In this document: positions 43,411 to 52,356 of the stretch, in pieces
Layout of the letters: every line of letters begins with the position of its first letter
Numbering within the stretch: position 1 is the first letter of the stretch
Assembly: GCF_014208105.1 (NCBI RefSeq)
Contig: NZ_JACHMQ010000001.1
Location: forward strand, 5,580,001-5,644,000
From: Actinomadura coerulea
Lineage (GTDB): Bacteria > Actinomycetota > Actinomycetes > Streptosporangiales > Streptosporangiaceae
DNA: 64,000 bases
Direction of reading: 5' to 3'
The notes under the pieces: generated by a model
The model's database searches: none
Told to the model about the DNA's origin: nothing
What the model saw: the letters and a program-made list of their open reading frames with translations, nothing else
Position numbers and translations under genes: made by a program

Positions 43411-44916
43411 ATGAATGCCGGCGATGGGCGCACCTGCCTCGTCACGGGGGCCAGCGGCTACATCGGAGGCCGCCTCGTGCCGGAACTCCTGGACGCCGGC
43501 TACCGGGTGCGGTGCATGGCGCGCTCGGCCCGGCGGCTGCGCGACCACCCGTGGGCCGGCCGGGTGGAGATCGTGGAGGCCGACGCGACCGATCCCGAGT
43601 CGTCCCGCCGGGCCCTGGAGGGCGTGGACGTCGCCTACTACCTGATCCACGCGATCGGCGCCAGCGGCGGCTTCGCCGAGACCGACCGCCGGGCGGCGCG
43701 CACGTTCTCCGGCGCGGCGCGGGAGGCGGGGGTGGGGCGGCTGGTCTACCTCGGCGGGATGGAGCCGGAGGGGGAGCTGTCGGCGCACCTGCGGTCCCGC
43801 GCCGAGGTCGGCCGGATCCTGCTGGACAGCGGGGTGCCGACCGCGTGGCTGCGCGCCGCGGTGATCATCGGTTCGGGCTCGGCGTCGTTCGAGATGCTGC
43901 GCTACCTGACCGAGCGGCTGCCGGTGATGGTCACGCCGCGCTGGGTGCGCACCCGCATCCAGCCGATCGCGATCCGGGACGTCCTGTACTACCTGGTGGC
44001 GGCCGCGGACCTGCCCGCGGACGCGAACCGGGGGTTCGACATCGGCGGGCCGGACGTGCTCACCTACGTCGAGATGATCCGCGGTTACGCGCGCGCGGCG
44101 GGGCTCAAGCAGCGGATCATCCTGCCGGTCCCGGTGCTGAGCCCGCGGCTGTCGAGCCTGTGGGTGGGCGGCATCACGCCCGTTCCCGGCGCGCTGGCGC
44201 GGCCGCTGGTGGAGTCGCTGCGCAACGAGGTGGTGGTCGGGGAGAACGACCTCGCCGAGTACGTGCCGCCGCCGCCCGGCGGGCCGGTGGGGTTCGAGCG
44301 CTCGGTGGAGCTGGCGCTGCGCCGCGTCCGGGAGGCGGACGTCGCCACCCGCTGGTCGTCGGCGAGCACGCCCGGCGCGCCCAGCGACCCGCTGCCGACC
44401 GACCCGGACTGGGCGGGCGGCAGCCTTTACACCGACGAGCAGGTCCGCCGGACGGACGCGCCGCCCGAGCGGCTGTGGGAGGTGGTCGAGGGGATCGGCG
44501 GGGAGCGCGGCTGGTACTCCTTCCCCGTCGCCTGGCAGGCCCGGGGCGTCCTCGACCGGCTGGTCGGCGGGGTCGGGCTGCGGCGCGGCCGCCGCGACCC
44601 GCGCCGGCTGCGGATCGGGGAGGCGGTGGACTTCTGGCGCGTGGAGGAGATCGAGCCGGGGCGGCTGCTGCGGCTGCGGGCCGAGATGCGCCTGCCGGGG
44701 CTGGCCTGGCTGGAGTTCGTCGTGCGCCGCGAGGGCTCGCGGACGTCCCTCACGCAGCGGGCCCTGTTCCATCCCCGGGGCCTCGCCGGGCACGCGTACT
44801 GGTGGGCGTTCCGCCCGTTCCACGACCGGATCTTCGGGGGCATGTGCTCGGGCATCGTCCGCGCCGCCGAGCAGGGCGAGGCGCCGAGGCCGCGCGCGGC
44901 CGTACGGGCCCACTGA
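43411..44916 (+). CDS. NAD(P)-binding SDR with C-terminal DUF2867 domain
   Basis: A 501-residue protein. Residues 8-300 are an atypical SDR/NmrA-like Rossmann domain (CLVTGASGYIGGRLVPELLDAGYRVRCMARS; VAYYLIHAIGASGGF; LVYLGGMEPEG). Residues 345-495 are a DUF2867/SRPBCC-type domain (RLWEVVEGIGGERGWYSFPVAWQARGVLDRLVGGVGLRRG). The combination is common in actinobacterial photolyase and carotenoid loci, with unknown substrate, possibly a quinone or lipid. GGAGG stands nine bases before the ATG. It lies 74 bases after phr, probably in the same unit. Confidence 0.88.
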   Translation: MNAGDGRTCLVTGASGYIGGRLVPELLDAGYRVRCMARSARRLRDHPWAGRVEIVEADATDPESSRRALEGVDVAYYLIHAIGASGGFAETDRRAARTFSGAAREAGVGRLVYLGGMEPEGELSAHLRSRAEVGRILLDSGVPTAWLRAAVIIGSGSASFEMLRYLTERLPVMVTPRWVRTRIQPIAIRDVLYYLVAAADLPADANRGFDIGGPDVLTYVEMIRGYARAAGLKQRIILPVPVLSPRLSSLWVGGITPVPGALARPLVESLRNEVVVGENDLAEYVPPPPGGPVGFERSVELALRRVREADVATRWSSASTPGAPSDPLPTDPDWAGGSLYTDEQVRRTDAPPERLWEVVEGIGGERGWYSFPVAWQARGVLDRLVGGVGLRRGRRDPRRLRIGEAVDFWRVEEIEPGRLLRLRAEMRLPGLAWLEFVVRREGSRTSLTQRALFHPRGLAGHAYWWAFRPFHDRIFGGMCSGIVRAAEQGEAPRPRAAVRAH

Positions 44917-45098
44917 GGCCGGGCCCACTGGCGCGGAGAGAGCCGGGCCGCCCGCCGGGTGATGCAACCGACCGGTCCTCGCGTCACGAAGAACTGTGCA
45001 GACCTGAAGAAGCAGTCATCTAGGACGACGATGGAGACGAAAGTGCGAACCCGACATCGTGCGGCGCGCCCGCGCGGCGGCCGTCACAGGGCGGGCTG

Positions 45099-46577
45099 AT
45101 GGGAGGGCGGGGCCCCGTCGTCGTGATCGGCGCGGGCCTCGGCGGCCTGTCCGCCGCGATCCACCTGGCGGCGCGGGGCCGCGAGGTCGTGCTGGTCGAG
45201 GCCCGCGGCGTGCCGGGCGGCTGCTGCGGAACCGCGGACGCCGGGCCGTCCGGCGAGTACCGGTTCGACACCGGCCCTTCGGTGCTGACCATGCCGGACG
45301 TGCTCGCCGAGACCTTCGGCGCGGCGGGCGCGGACCTGGAGGACGTGCTGCCGCTGCGGCGCCTCGACCCCTTCTACCGGCTGGCGTTCCACGACGGGTC
45401 CCGGCTGGACGTGGTGGGCGGCGCCGAGCGGATGGCCGCGGGCGTCCGGGCGCTGTGCGGCCCGGCCGAGGCGGCGCGGTACCTGCGGTTCCGGCGGCGG
45501 CTCGGCGAGATGTTCGAGGCGGAGTGGTCGTCGTTCATCGACGCGGACATGACCCGGCTGCGCGGCATGGCGCGCCCCTACGCGCTGATGAGGCTGGCGG
45601 CGGCGGGCGGGTTCCGGCGCCTGGACCGTTTCGTGGCCGCTCACCTCACGGACGAGCGGCTCGTCCGGGCCCACACCTTCCAGGCGCTGTACGTGGGGCT
45701 GCCCCCGCACAAGGCGCTGGCGATCTACGCGGTCGTCGCGCACATGGACACCGTCGGCGGCGTCTACTTCCCGGCCCGGGGCGGCATGCACGCCGTGCCG
45801 CGGGCGCTGGCGGCCGTCGCGGAGAAGGCCGGCGCCTCGATCAGGTACGGCGTGCGCGCCGAACGCGTCGAGACCGGGACGGACGGGGTGGCGGCGGTCC
45901 GGCTGGACACCGGTGAGCGGCTTCCCGCGAGCGGCGTCGTCGTCGCCTGCGACCTGCCGCGGGCGCACGCCGGGCTGCTCCCGGAGGGGGCCGGCGACTG
46001 GCGGCTGCGCAGGCCGCGGTACTCGCCGTCCTGCCTGGTCATGCACTTCGGGCTGGACCGGCGGCTCCCCGAGCAGTCCCACCACACCCTGCACTTCGGC
46101 CGCGAATGGGGCACCGTCTTCTCCGCCCTGGCGGCCGGACGTCCCCAGCCCGACCCGAGCCTTCTCGTGACGTATCCCGAATCGGACGGCACCGCCGCGC
46201 CCGCCGGGCACTCCACGCTGAGCGTCCTGGAACCCGCGCCCAACCTGGCGGGCGGCGCCGACTGGGACCGCCTCACCCCCTACCTGGAGGACCGTCTGCT
46301 GGGCCGCCTCGCCGGCCTCGGGTACGGCGACCTGTCGGCGGCGCCCAGGGAGACGTTCGACCCACCGGCGTGGGAGCGCCTCGGCCACACGGCGGGCACG
46401 CCCTTCGCCCTCGACCACCGCTTCCGGCAGACGGCGTGGTTCCGCCCGTCGGGCCGGAGCCGCCGCGTCCCGGGGCTGCACTTCGCCGGGATGTACACCG
46501 CGCCGGGCGTGGGGGTCCCGCCCGCGCTGATCTCCGGGCGGCTGGCCGCCGCCCGGATCCTGGAGGGCGCCCGATGA
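45099..46577 (+). CDS. crtI: Phytoene desaturase CrtI
   Basis: A 492-residue FAD-dependent desaturase that converts phytoene towards lycopene. N-terminal dinucleotide fold VVVIGAGLGGLSAAIHLAARGREVVLVEA; then DTGPSVLTMPDVL; HKALAIYAVVAHMDTVGGVYFPARGGM; and a C-terminal GLHFAGMYTAPGVGVPPALISG. Length is typical. A short stretch of coding-like sequence upstream does not extend it credibly; the ATG at 45099 lies 182 bases beyond the SDR stop, so it may have its own promoter. Overlaps crtB by ATGA. Confidence 0.93.
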   Translation: MGGRGPVVVIGAGLGGLSAAIHLAARGREVVLVEARGVPGGCCGTADAGPSGEYRFDTGPSVLTMPDVLAETFGAAGADLEDVLPLRRLDPFYRLAFHDGSRLDVVGGAERMAAGVRALCGPAEAARYLRFRRRLGEMFEAEWSSFIDADMTRLRGMARPYALMRLAAAGGFRRLDRFVAAHLTDERLVRAHTFQALYVGLPPHKALAIYAVVAHMDTVGGVYFPARGGMHAVPRALAAVAEKAGASIRYGVRAERVETGTDGVAAVRLDTGERLPASGVVVACDLPRAHAGLLPEGAGDWRLRRPRYSPSCLVMHFGLDRRLPEQSHHTLHFGREWGTVFSALAAGRPQPDPSLLVTYPESDGTAAPAGHSTLSVLEPAPNLAGGADWDRLTPYLEDRLLGRLAGLGYGDLSAAPRETFDPPAWERLGHTAGTPFALDHRFRQTAWFRPSGRSRRVPGLHFAGMYTAPGVGVPPALISGRLAAARILEGAR

Positions 46578-47479
46578 CGCTGACCGTGAGCTACGAGCAC
46601 TGCCGCCGCCTGAACGCCCGGCACGGGCGCTCCTTCTACCTCGCGACGCTGCTGCTCCCCGCGTGGAAACGCCGTCACGTGCACGCCCTGTACGGGTTCG
46701 CCCGCCACGTGGACGACATCGTCGACGAGTACAGGGCCACCGGCGCGGAGGGGCGGGCCGCGGCGCTGGACCAGGTGAAGGGGCGGCTCGACGCGGCGCT
46801 GGTCGGCGAGCACGTCCGCGACCCGGTGCTGCCCGCGTTCGTGCACACCGTGCGGTCGTTCGGCGTCGAGCGCGAGGACATCGACGCGTTCCTGGAGTCG
46901 ATGCGCGCCGACCTGACCGTCACCCGGTACGCCACCTACGACGACCTGCTGGCCTACATGGAGGGGTCGGCCGCGGCCATCGGCCTGATGATGCTGCCCG
47001 TCCTGGAGACCCTGCCCGGCGCCGCGCGGACCGCGCGCGAGCCCGCCCGGGAGCTCGGCCGGGCGTTCCAGCTGACCAACTTCCTGCGCGACGTGGCCGA
47101 GGACCTGGACCGCGGCCGCGTGTACCTCCCGACGAACGACCTGAAGAGGTTCGGCGTCACCGAGGAGGACCTCGCCTCCGGGAAGTGCACCCCCGGCATC
47201 CGCGAGCTGGTGGCCTTCGAGGCGGACCGCGCGCGGGAGCACTACGGCCGCGCCCTGGAGGGGGTGAAGCTGCTGGTGCCGTCCTCGCGCCCCTGCATCC
47301 GCGCGGCGCACGAGCTGTACGGCGGGATCCTGGACGAGATCGCCGCGTGCGGCCACGACGTCCTGGCCAGACGGGCCCGGGTGCCCCGCCGCCGCCGCGC
47401 CGTGATCTACACGCGGCACCTGCTGGCGGCGTCGGCCGCGGGCCGGGCCGAGCGGCGCGTCCCCGCCGGGACGGTCTGA
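46574..47479 (+). CDS. crtB: Phytoene synthase CrtB
   Basis: A 301-residue squalene/phytoene synthase that joins two GGPP molecules. Both aspartate-rich motifs are present: FARHVDDIVDEY and FQLTNFLRDVAEDLDRGRVYLP. The starting LNARHGRSFYLATLLLP is typical. It starts inside the crtI stop and is followed, one base later, by the plsX-like gene, so the three are translated together. No GGPP synthase (crtE) is in the window; it must be elsewhere. Confidence 0.94.
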   Translation: MTLTVSYEHCRRLNARHGRSFYLATLLLPAWKRRHVHALYGFARHVDDIVDEYRATGAEGRAAALDQVKGRLDAALVGEHVRDPVLPAFVHTVRSFGVEREDIDAFLESMRADLTVTRYATYDDLLAYMEGSAAAIGLMMLPVLETLPGAARTAREPARELGRAFQLTNFLRDVAEDLDRGRVYLPTNDLKRFGVTEEDLASGKCTPGIRELVAFEADRAREHYGRALEGVKLLVPSSRPCIRAAHELYGGILDEIAACGHDVLARRARVPRRRRAVIYTRHLLAASAAGRAERRVPAGTV

Positions 47480-47480
47480 C

Positions 47481-48434
47481 ATGGAGCGGGGCGGCGCGGC
47501 GGGGGCGGGCGGCGCGGCGCGCGTCGTGCTGGACGCGATGGGCGGCGACCGCGGGCCCGCCGCGACGGTGCCGGGCGCGCTGGCGGCGCGTCGCGAGCAC
47601 GCGGTCCCCGTCCTGCTGGTGGGACGGGCCGACGAGATCGACGAGGAGCTGCGGCGGCACGGCGGCGTCGGCGAGCTGGAGGTGCAGCACGCCGACGACG
47701 TGATCCCCATGGCCGAGCGGGGCTCGAACGCCGCGTTCCAGTCGAAGTCCAGCCTGATGGTGGGCTGCGAGCTGGCGCGGCGCGAGGGGGCGGCGTTCGT
47801 GTCGGCCGGGTCCACCGGCGCGGTGGTGACCTGCGCGGTCCGCGCCTTCGGCCGGCGCGAGGGCGTGCTGCGCCCGGCGCTGGCCGTGGCGCTGCCCGCG
47901 ATGTCGGGCTTCACCGTCCTGGTCGACGCGGGCGGCACCGCCGACCCGTCGGCGGAGATGGTGGCGCAGTTCGCGATGCTCGGCGCCGAGTACGCGAGGA
48001 GCGTCCTGGGCGTGGCCGATCCGTCGGTGGGGCTGCTGTCCATCGGGGCGGAGCCGGGCAAGGGCAACCGCCTCGTCCGGGACGCTGCGCTGCTGCTGCC
48101 GGAGATGCCGGTGCGCTTCCACGGCAACGTCGAGGGTCACGACGTGCTGGCCGGAACCGTCGACGTGGTCGTGACCGACGGTTTCACCGGGAACGTCGTC
48201 CTGAAGAACATCGAGGGCTGCGTCCGTACGACGCTGGGCCTCGTCGCCCGCGCCGGAACCGTCGGCGCCGGGCCGCTGGAGGCGGTCGCGCGGCTGTACG
48301 CGGCCGACACCCACGGAGGCGCCGCCCTCCTGGGCCTGACCGGGACGGTCGTCGTCGCGCACGGCTCGTCGGGCGCGGCGGCCGTCACCCGGGCCTGCGT
48401 GGTGGCCCGCGACCTGGCCGCGGAGGGTCAGTGA
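47481..48434 (+). CDS. PlsX-like phosphate acyltransferase
   Basis: A 317-residue homologue of PlsX, which makes acyl-phosphate from acyl-ACP. Conserved parts are VVLDAMGGDRGPAATVPGAL, SLMVGCELARREGAAFVSAGSTGAVV, GLLSIGAEPGKGN, RFHGNVEGHDVLAGTVDVVVTDGFTGNVVLK and HGGAALLGLTGTVVVAHG. Starting one base after crtB, it belongs to the carotenoid operon rather than to phospholipid synthesis. A PlsY-like gene lies 0.8 kb downstream. Acyl-phosphate for carotenoid or carotenoid-glycoside acylation is an inference. Its 3' end overlaps the convergent crtA-like gene by seven bases. Confidence 0.88.
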   Translation: MERGGAAGAGGAARVVLDAMGGDRGPAATVPGALAARREHAVPVLLVGRADEIDEELRRHGGVGELEVQHADDVIPMAERGSNAAFQSKSSLMVGCELARREGAAFVSAGSTGAVVTCAVRAFGRREGVLRPALAVALPAMSGFTVLVDAGGTADPSAEMVAQFAMLGAEYARSVLGVADPSVGLLSIGAEPGKGNRLVRDAALLLPEMPVRFHGNVEGHDVLAGTVDVVVTDGFTGNVVLKNIEGCVRTTLGLVARAGTVGAGPLEAVARLYAADTHGGAALLGLTGTVVVAHGSSGAAAVTRACVVARDLAAEGQ

Positions 48435-49171
48435 GCCACCGGGCCGGCCTCGTCCCGGTCGGCTTCGTCCCGGTCGGCGGGGCGGAGCGGGTCGCGGCCG
48501 TCCCAGGTGCCCTCGCCGCCGTAGGGGACGAAGCGGGCGAACAGGTCCTCGCTGTACCAGCCTTCGCGGCGGACCCGCCCGATGACGGCGCGGTGGGCGC
48601 TCCCTTGGTAGGCGTAGCGGTGGACGGCCGCCTCGTCCCGCCACAGCGAGAACGTGGCCTGCCGGGCGAGCGGCCACTCCCCGATCCCCACCGAGGCGAG
48701 GCAGCCGTCCTGGCCGCGCAGCAGCCGGTCCACGTCCGGGACGGAACGGTAGAACGCCACGAGCCGCCGCGGACGGATGGAAGCCCTGGTCAGCACGGCC
48801 ACCGGCCCGTGCGGCCCGGGATGGACCGCCGCTCCGGCGAGCGGGTCGGCCCCTCCCCACCGGCCCCGGGACGCCAGCGGCGCGAGCCGCACATGCCACG
48901 ACTCCTCGGCCTCGTCCCGCCACCGCGCCGCGATCGGCGAGCCCGCGAGGAAGCGCTCCAGCGCCGGCTCGCCGTCCCACACCGCGAACAGCGCCCAGCG
49001 GCGCAGGTCGGCGCCGAGGCTCATGGCCGGGCCCTTCCCCGTCCCGAGCAGCCGCCAGAACCGCAGCCCCCCGGTGCCGCGCAGCACCGGGCGGTCGAAC
49101 GCCATGTGCCGCATGGCGTCCATTCCCGCGTACCTGACGAGGTGGAACGAGGCGATGATCTCCCTGCTCAT
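48428..49171 (-). CDS. Spheroidene-monooxygenase (CrtA)-like ketolase
   Basis: A 247-residue protein of the CrtA family (IIASFHLVRYAGMDAMRHMAFDRPVLRGTGGLRFWRLLGTGKG; FAVWDGEPALERFLAGSPIAARWRDEAEESWHVRL; WPLARQATFSLWRDEAAVHRYAY). CrtA inserts a keto group at C-2 of acyclic carotenoids using O2. Conserved His, Trp and Phe residues are kept. Position between crtIB-plsX and plsY-GT-crtD-cruF strongly supports a carotenoid role. It is convergent with the plsX-like gene, and its start is only 24 bases from the divergent plsY-like start. Confidence 0.85.
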   Translation of the reverse strand: MSREIIASFHLVRYAGMDAMRHMAFDRPVLRGTGGLRFWRLLGTGKGPAMSLGADLRRWALFAVWDGEPALERFLAGSPIAARWRDEAEESWHVRLAPLASRGRWGGADPLAGAAVHPGPHGPVAVLTRASIRPRRLVAFYRSVPDVDRLLRGQDGCLASVGIGEWPLARQATFSLWRDEAAVHRYAYQGSAHRAVIGRVRREGWYSEDLFARFVPYGGEGTWDGRDPLRPADRDEADRDEAGPVAH

Positions 49172-49194
49172 GGGGTGGTTCCCGTGTTCATGAA

Positions 49195-49809
49195 GTGGTC
49201 CCGGTGTTCACAGCGGTGATTCCCGTGGTCGTGTCGGTCGTCGGCGGCTACCTGCTCGGCTCGGTGCCGGTCGCGGTGCTCGTCGGGCGCGCCCACGGCC
49301 TCGACCCGCGCGAGGCCGGCGACCGCAACCCCGGCTTCTGGAACGTCATGGAGCAGCTCGGCCGGAAGGCCGCCGTGCCCGTCTTCGCCGGCGACATGCT
49401 CAAGGGGACGGCGGCCGGGCTGGTGGGCCTGCTGGTGAGCGGGGCCGGGACGGGCCGCTTCGGCTCGGTGGCCGGGGCGAGCGTCCTGCCGGTGTACGCG
49501 GCGGTCGGCGCGGCCATGGCCGGCCACGCGTGGCCGGTGTTCGCCGGACGCCGGGGCGGGCGCTCGATCCTCACCTTCGCGGGCGGGTTCGCGGTGATCT
49601 GCCCGGCGGCGTTCGCGCTCGGCCTCGTCCTGCTCTTCGCGGGGACCGCCGCCTTCTCGTTCGCGTGGGGCACCCGCATCGCGGTGTTCTCGCTGCCGGT
49701 GCTGCAACTGTTCTTCGCGCCGGTCGGGCAGGTCGCCGGTACCGGCGCGCTGATGTGCCTCATCGGGCTGCGGTTCGGGCAGGCCGCGCTGGCGGGGCGG
49801 CGGGCCTGA
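49195..49809 (+). CDS. PlsY-like acyl-phosphate acyltransferase
   Basis: A membrane protein of about 204 residues resembling PlsY, which transfers acyl groups from acyl-phosphate to glycerol-3-phosphate. Signature elements are GYLLGSVPVAVLVGRAHGLDPREAGDRNPGFWNV, VFAGDMLKG and GHAWPVFAGRRGGRSI, with five or six hydrophobic helices. Members with the G-x-R-N-P-G loop instead of the usual G-S-G-N may use another acceptor. GTG 49195 is the longest start; 49204 is possible. No clear ribosome site. Its 3' end overlaps the convergent glycosyltransferase gene by 50 bases. Confidence 0.82.
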   Translation: MVPVFTAVIPVVVSVVGGYLLGSVPVAVLVGRAHGLDPREAGDRNPGFWNVMEQLGRKAAVPVFAGDMLKGTAAGLVGLLVSGAGTGRFGSVAGASVLPVYAAVGAAMAGHAWPVFAGRRGGRSILTFAGGFAVICPAAFALGLVLLFAGTAAFSFAWGTRIAVFSLPVLQLFFAPVGQVAGTGALMCLIGLRFGQAALAGRRA

Positions 49810-50890
49810 CCGCCGCCCCGCCGTAGTCCCGGCCGCGCCAGGTGCGCGTCGGCAGCAGCGCCGACCAGGTGAGCCGGACGGCCGTCGCCACGTCGAGGAA
49901 CGGGGAGGCCGCGAGACCGGGGCTCGCACGCGCGTAACTGCCGCGCAGCGCCGTCACGAGCAGGAGCCGCTGCGCCAGCAGAGCGAGGTCGAGCGGCGTC
50001 GGCCTGCCCGCGGCGAGCCGCAGGACGGGGAGCGCGGCGGTCAGCCAGACCACGGCCAGGTCGCCCGCCATGGGGGCCGCGGGGGTGACGTCCCGCATCG
50101 CGATGGACCGTCCCCACGCGTGCCACACGTCGGCGGCGGAGGTGTGCATGTCCACCTCCAGAAGGGGGCCCGCGTCCACGAAAGCGACCCGCCAGCCGTC
50201 GCGGGCGAGCAGCCGCCCGAGCGCCACGTCGTCGGTGAGATGGCGCCTGACCCGCGCGAACCCGTCGGCCTCCCGCATCCGCGCCCTGCGGAACGCCATG
50301 CACTGGCCGGTGACGAGCAGCCGCTCCACGGACGCCCCCCGCCCCGTCGACCCGATGGGGCCGAAACGGTAGACGAGCGTGGCCAGCAGCGAGGCGTGCA
50401 GTGCCTGCTCCACCGCGTTGTCGCAGATGAAGCGGGGGCCCGCGCTCACCAGGTCGTGGGCGTCCAGGAGCGCCGCCAGTGCCGCGCAGAGGCCGGCCTT
50501 CGGACGCATGTCGGCGTCCAGCAGGACCACGATCGACCCCGTCGCGGCCTGGACGCCCTGGTGCAGGGCCCACTGCTTGCCGACCCACCCGTCCGGCAGC
50601 GGCGCGCCGGGGACGACGGTGGCGCCGAGCCTCTTGGCCAGCCGCGCGGTGCCGTCGCGGGACTCGTCGTCCACGACGATGACCTCGTCCACGGCCGGGT
50701 CGGCGAGCAGCGGCGCCACGCATCCTTCGAGGCGGGGCTCCTCGTCGCGGGCCGGGATCACCACCGACACCCGCTCCGGCGGCGGTCCGGCCTCACCCGG
50801 CGTCAGCGGCGCGCGGCGGCGGCGTCCCCGGGCGAGCCGCGCCGCGACGACCGCGGCGGCGGCCGCCTGGAGGACGGTCAGCGGCCTCAT
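49760..50890 (-). CDS. Family 2 glycosyltransferase, CruG-like by context
   Basis: A 376-residue GT2 enzyme. An N-terminal hydrophobic segment, then RVSVVIPARDEEPRLEGCVAPLL, IVVDDESRDGT, IVVLLDADMRPKAG (DxD), TGQCMAFRRARMREADGF and LTDDVALGRLLARDGW, with C-terminal membrane helices. In carotenoid loci such enzymes glycosylate the tertiary hydroxyl made by CruF (CruG type) or carboxyl ends (CrtQ type). Last gene of a tightly overlapping cruF-crtD-GT operon, so glycosylation of a hydrated end is the simplest role. Confidence 0.83.
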   Translation of the reverse strand: MRPLTVLQAAAAAVVAARLARGRRRRAPLTPGEAGPPPERVSVVIPARDEEPRLEGCVAPLLADPAVDEVIVVDDESRDGTARLAKRLGATVVPGAPLPDGWVGKQWALHQGVQAATGSIVVLLDADMRPKAGLCAALAALLDAHDLVSAGPRFICDNAVEQALHASLLATLVYRFGPIGSTGRGASVERLLVTGQCMAFRRARMREADGFARVRRHLTDDVALGRLLARDGWRVAFVDAGPLLEVDMHTSAADVWHAWGRSIAMRDVTPAAPMAGDLAVVWLTAALPVLRLAAGRPTPLDLALLAQRLLLVTALRGSYARASPGLAASPFLDVATAVRLTWSALLPTRTWRGRDYGGAAVRPAAPPARPARTAAR

Positions 50891-52356
50891 CGTGTTTCCG
50901 GCCTTTCGCGGGGCGCGGTGGCGCGGGCGCCGCCGAAGTCCTGGTTCACCAGGGAGGCGACGATCCGCCCGCCCATCGCGACGAGCGGGAGGCCGCCGCC
51001 CGGATGCGCCGACCCGCCCACCAGGTAGAGGCCGCGGCGCGGCCCGCGGTTGCCCGGCCTGCGGAACGGCGCGAAACGTCCCTGGTAGGCGGTGCCGTAG
51101 ATGGCACCGCCCCAGGCGCCGTACCGGTCGCGCAGGTCGGCGGGCGTGAACATGTCCACGAAGCGGAGCCGCCCCGAGAGGTCGTGCCCGCGTTTCGCCA
51201 GCCGCTCCAGCACCAGGTCCCGGTAGGACTCGCGGGACATCGGCCACCGGCCGGGGTCGCGCGCCGGGACGTTCACCAGCATCACCCAGTTCTCCGCCCC
51301 GTACGGGGCCTGCGTCGGGTCGTCCACCACCGAGCAGCCGATGTAGACGGTCGGGTCGTCCGGCGGCACGTTCCGGCGGAAGATGTCGTCGAACTCCTTC
51401 CGGTAGTCCGCCGAGAAGACGACGGAATGGTGCGGCATGTCCTCTGTGCGGCCGTCCACGCCCGCGAGCAGCAGGAACGCCGACGACGACAGGCCGAGCC
51501 CGGCGAGCCTGCGCAGCCGTCGCCGGTCGGGCAGCAGCCAGCCGTACAGCGCGGCGGCGTCGGCGTTGACGATCACGACGTCGGCGCCCACCCGCTCCCC
51601 CGACGTCAGCACCACGCCCGAGACCGCCGAACGGCCGGTGGTCACCTCCGCCACCTCGGTGCCCGTGTGGACCTCGACGCCCGCGCCGGTCAGCAGCCGG
51701 GCGAGGGCGTCGGCGATCCGGGGCAGGCCGCCCGCGACGTACCAGCCGCCGTCCCCGTGCTCGATGGCCGGGACGCAGCCGAGGGCCGCCGGCGCCTGGT
51801 ACGGGCTCGACCCCGCGTACGTCGCGTACCGGCCGACGTACTGGCGCATCCGCGGGTCGTCGAAGAAGCGCCGCGCCAGGCCGTCCAGCGTCCGGCCCGG
51901 CGCGACCGAGAACAGGTCGCCGATCCGGGGCCTCTCGGGAGGGCGGCCCAGCGGCCCGGCGAAGAAGTTCCGCTCCGAGGCCGCGTAGCACTCCTCCGCC
52001 CAGCCGTAGAAGGACCGCCAGGCCGCGCCCTGCCCGGGGCTCAGGCGGTCGACCTCCCGCTCCATCCGGTCGGGGGCGCGGAACGCGCGGAGCCGCGACC
52101 CGTCGGCGAAGTGGTAGCGGCACAGTTCGTCCAGCTCCACCAGCGGGACGTCCACTCCGAGTTCCCGGAACAGGCGCGGCATGGTCAGCAGCGACGGCCC
52201 GAGCGAGAAGGCGAACCCGTCCCGCTCGTACTCCGCCAGCTTCCCGCCGAGCCGGTCCAGCCGCTCGTACAGCCGGACCTCGTGGCCGCCGCGCGCCAGC
52301 CGCAGCGCGGCGGTCATCCCGCCGACCCCGCCGCCGACCACGATCACTTCCGCCAT
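50887..52356 (-). CDS. CrtI-family FAD desaturase, CrtD-like
   Basis: A 489-residue paralogue of CrtI (VIVVGGGVGGMTAALRLARGGHEVRLYERLDRLGGKLAEY; FSLGPSLLTMPRLFRELGV; YVAGGLPRIADALARLLTGAGVEVHTGTEVAEV; C-terminal LYLVGGSAHPGGGLPLVAMGG). The second desaturase next to a cruF-like hydratase suggests a C-3,4 desaturase (CrtD), although the CrtNb-type oxygenases of the same family cannot be excluded. ATG 52356; its stop overlaps the GT start by ATGA and its start overlaps cruF by 13 bases. No catalytic Asp change was noticed. Confidence 0.87.
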   Translation of the reverse strand: MAEVIVVGGGVGGMTAALRLARGGHEVRLYERLDRLGGKLAEYERDGFAFSLGPSLLTMPRLFRELGVDVPLVELDELCRYHFADGSRLRAFRAPDRMEREVDRLSPGQGAAWRSFYGWAEECYAASERNFFAGPLGRPPERPRIGDLFSVAPGRTLDGLARRFFDDPRMRQYVGRYATYAGSSPYQAPAALGCVPAIEHGDGGWYVAGGLPRIADALARLLTGAGVEVHTGTEVAEVTTGRSAVSGVVLTSGERVGADVVIVNADAAALYGWLLPDRRRLRRLAGLGLSSSAFLLLAGVDGRTEDMPHHSVVFSADYRKEFDDIFRRNVPPDDPTVYIGCSVVDDPTQAPYGAENWVMLVNVPARDPGRWPMSRESYRDLVLERLAKRGHDLSGRLRFVDMFTPADLRDRYGAWGGAIYGTAYQGRFAPFRRPGNRGPRRGLYLVGGSAHPGGGLPLVAMGGRIVASLVNQDFGGARATAPRERPETR

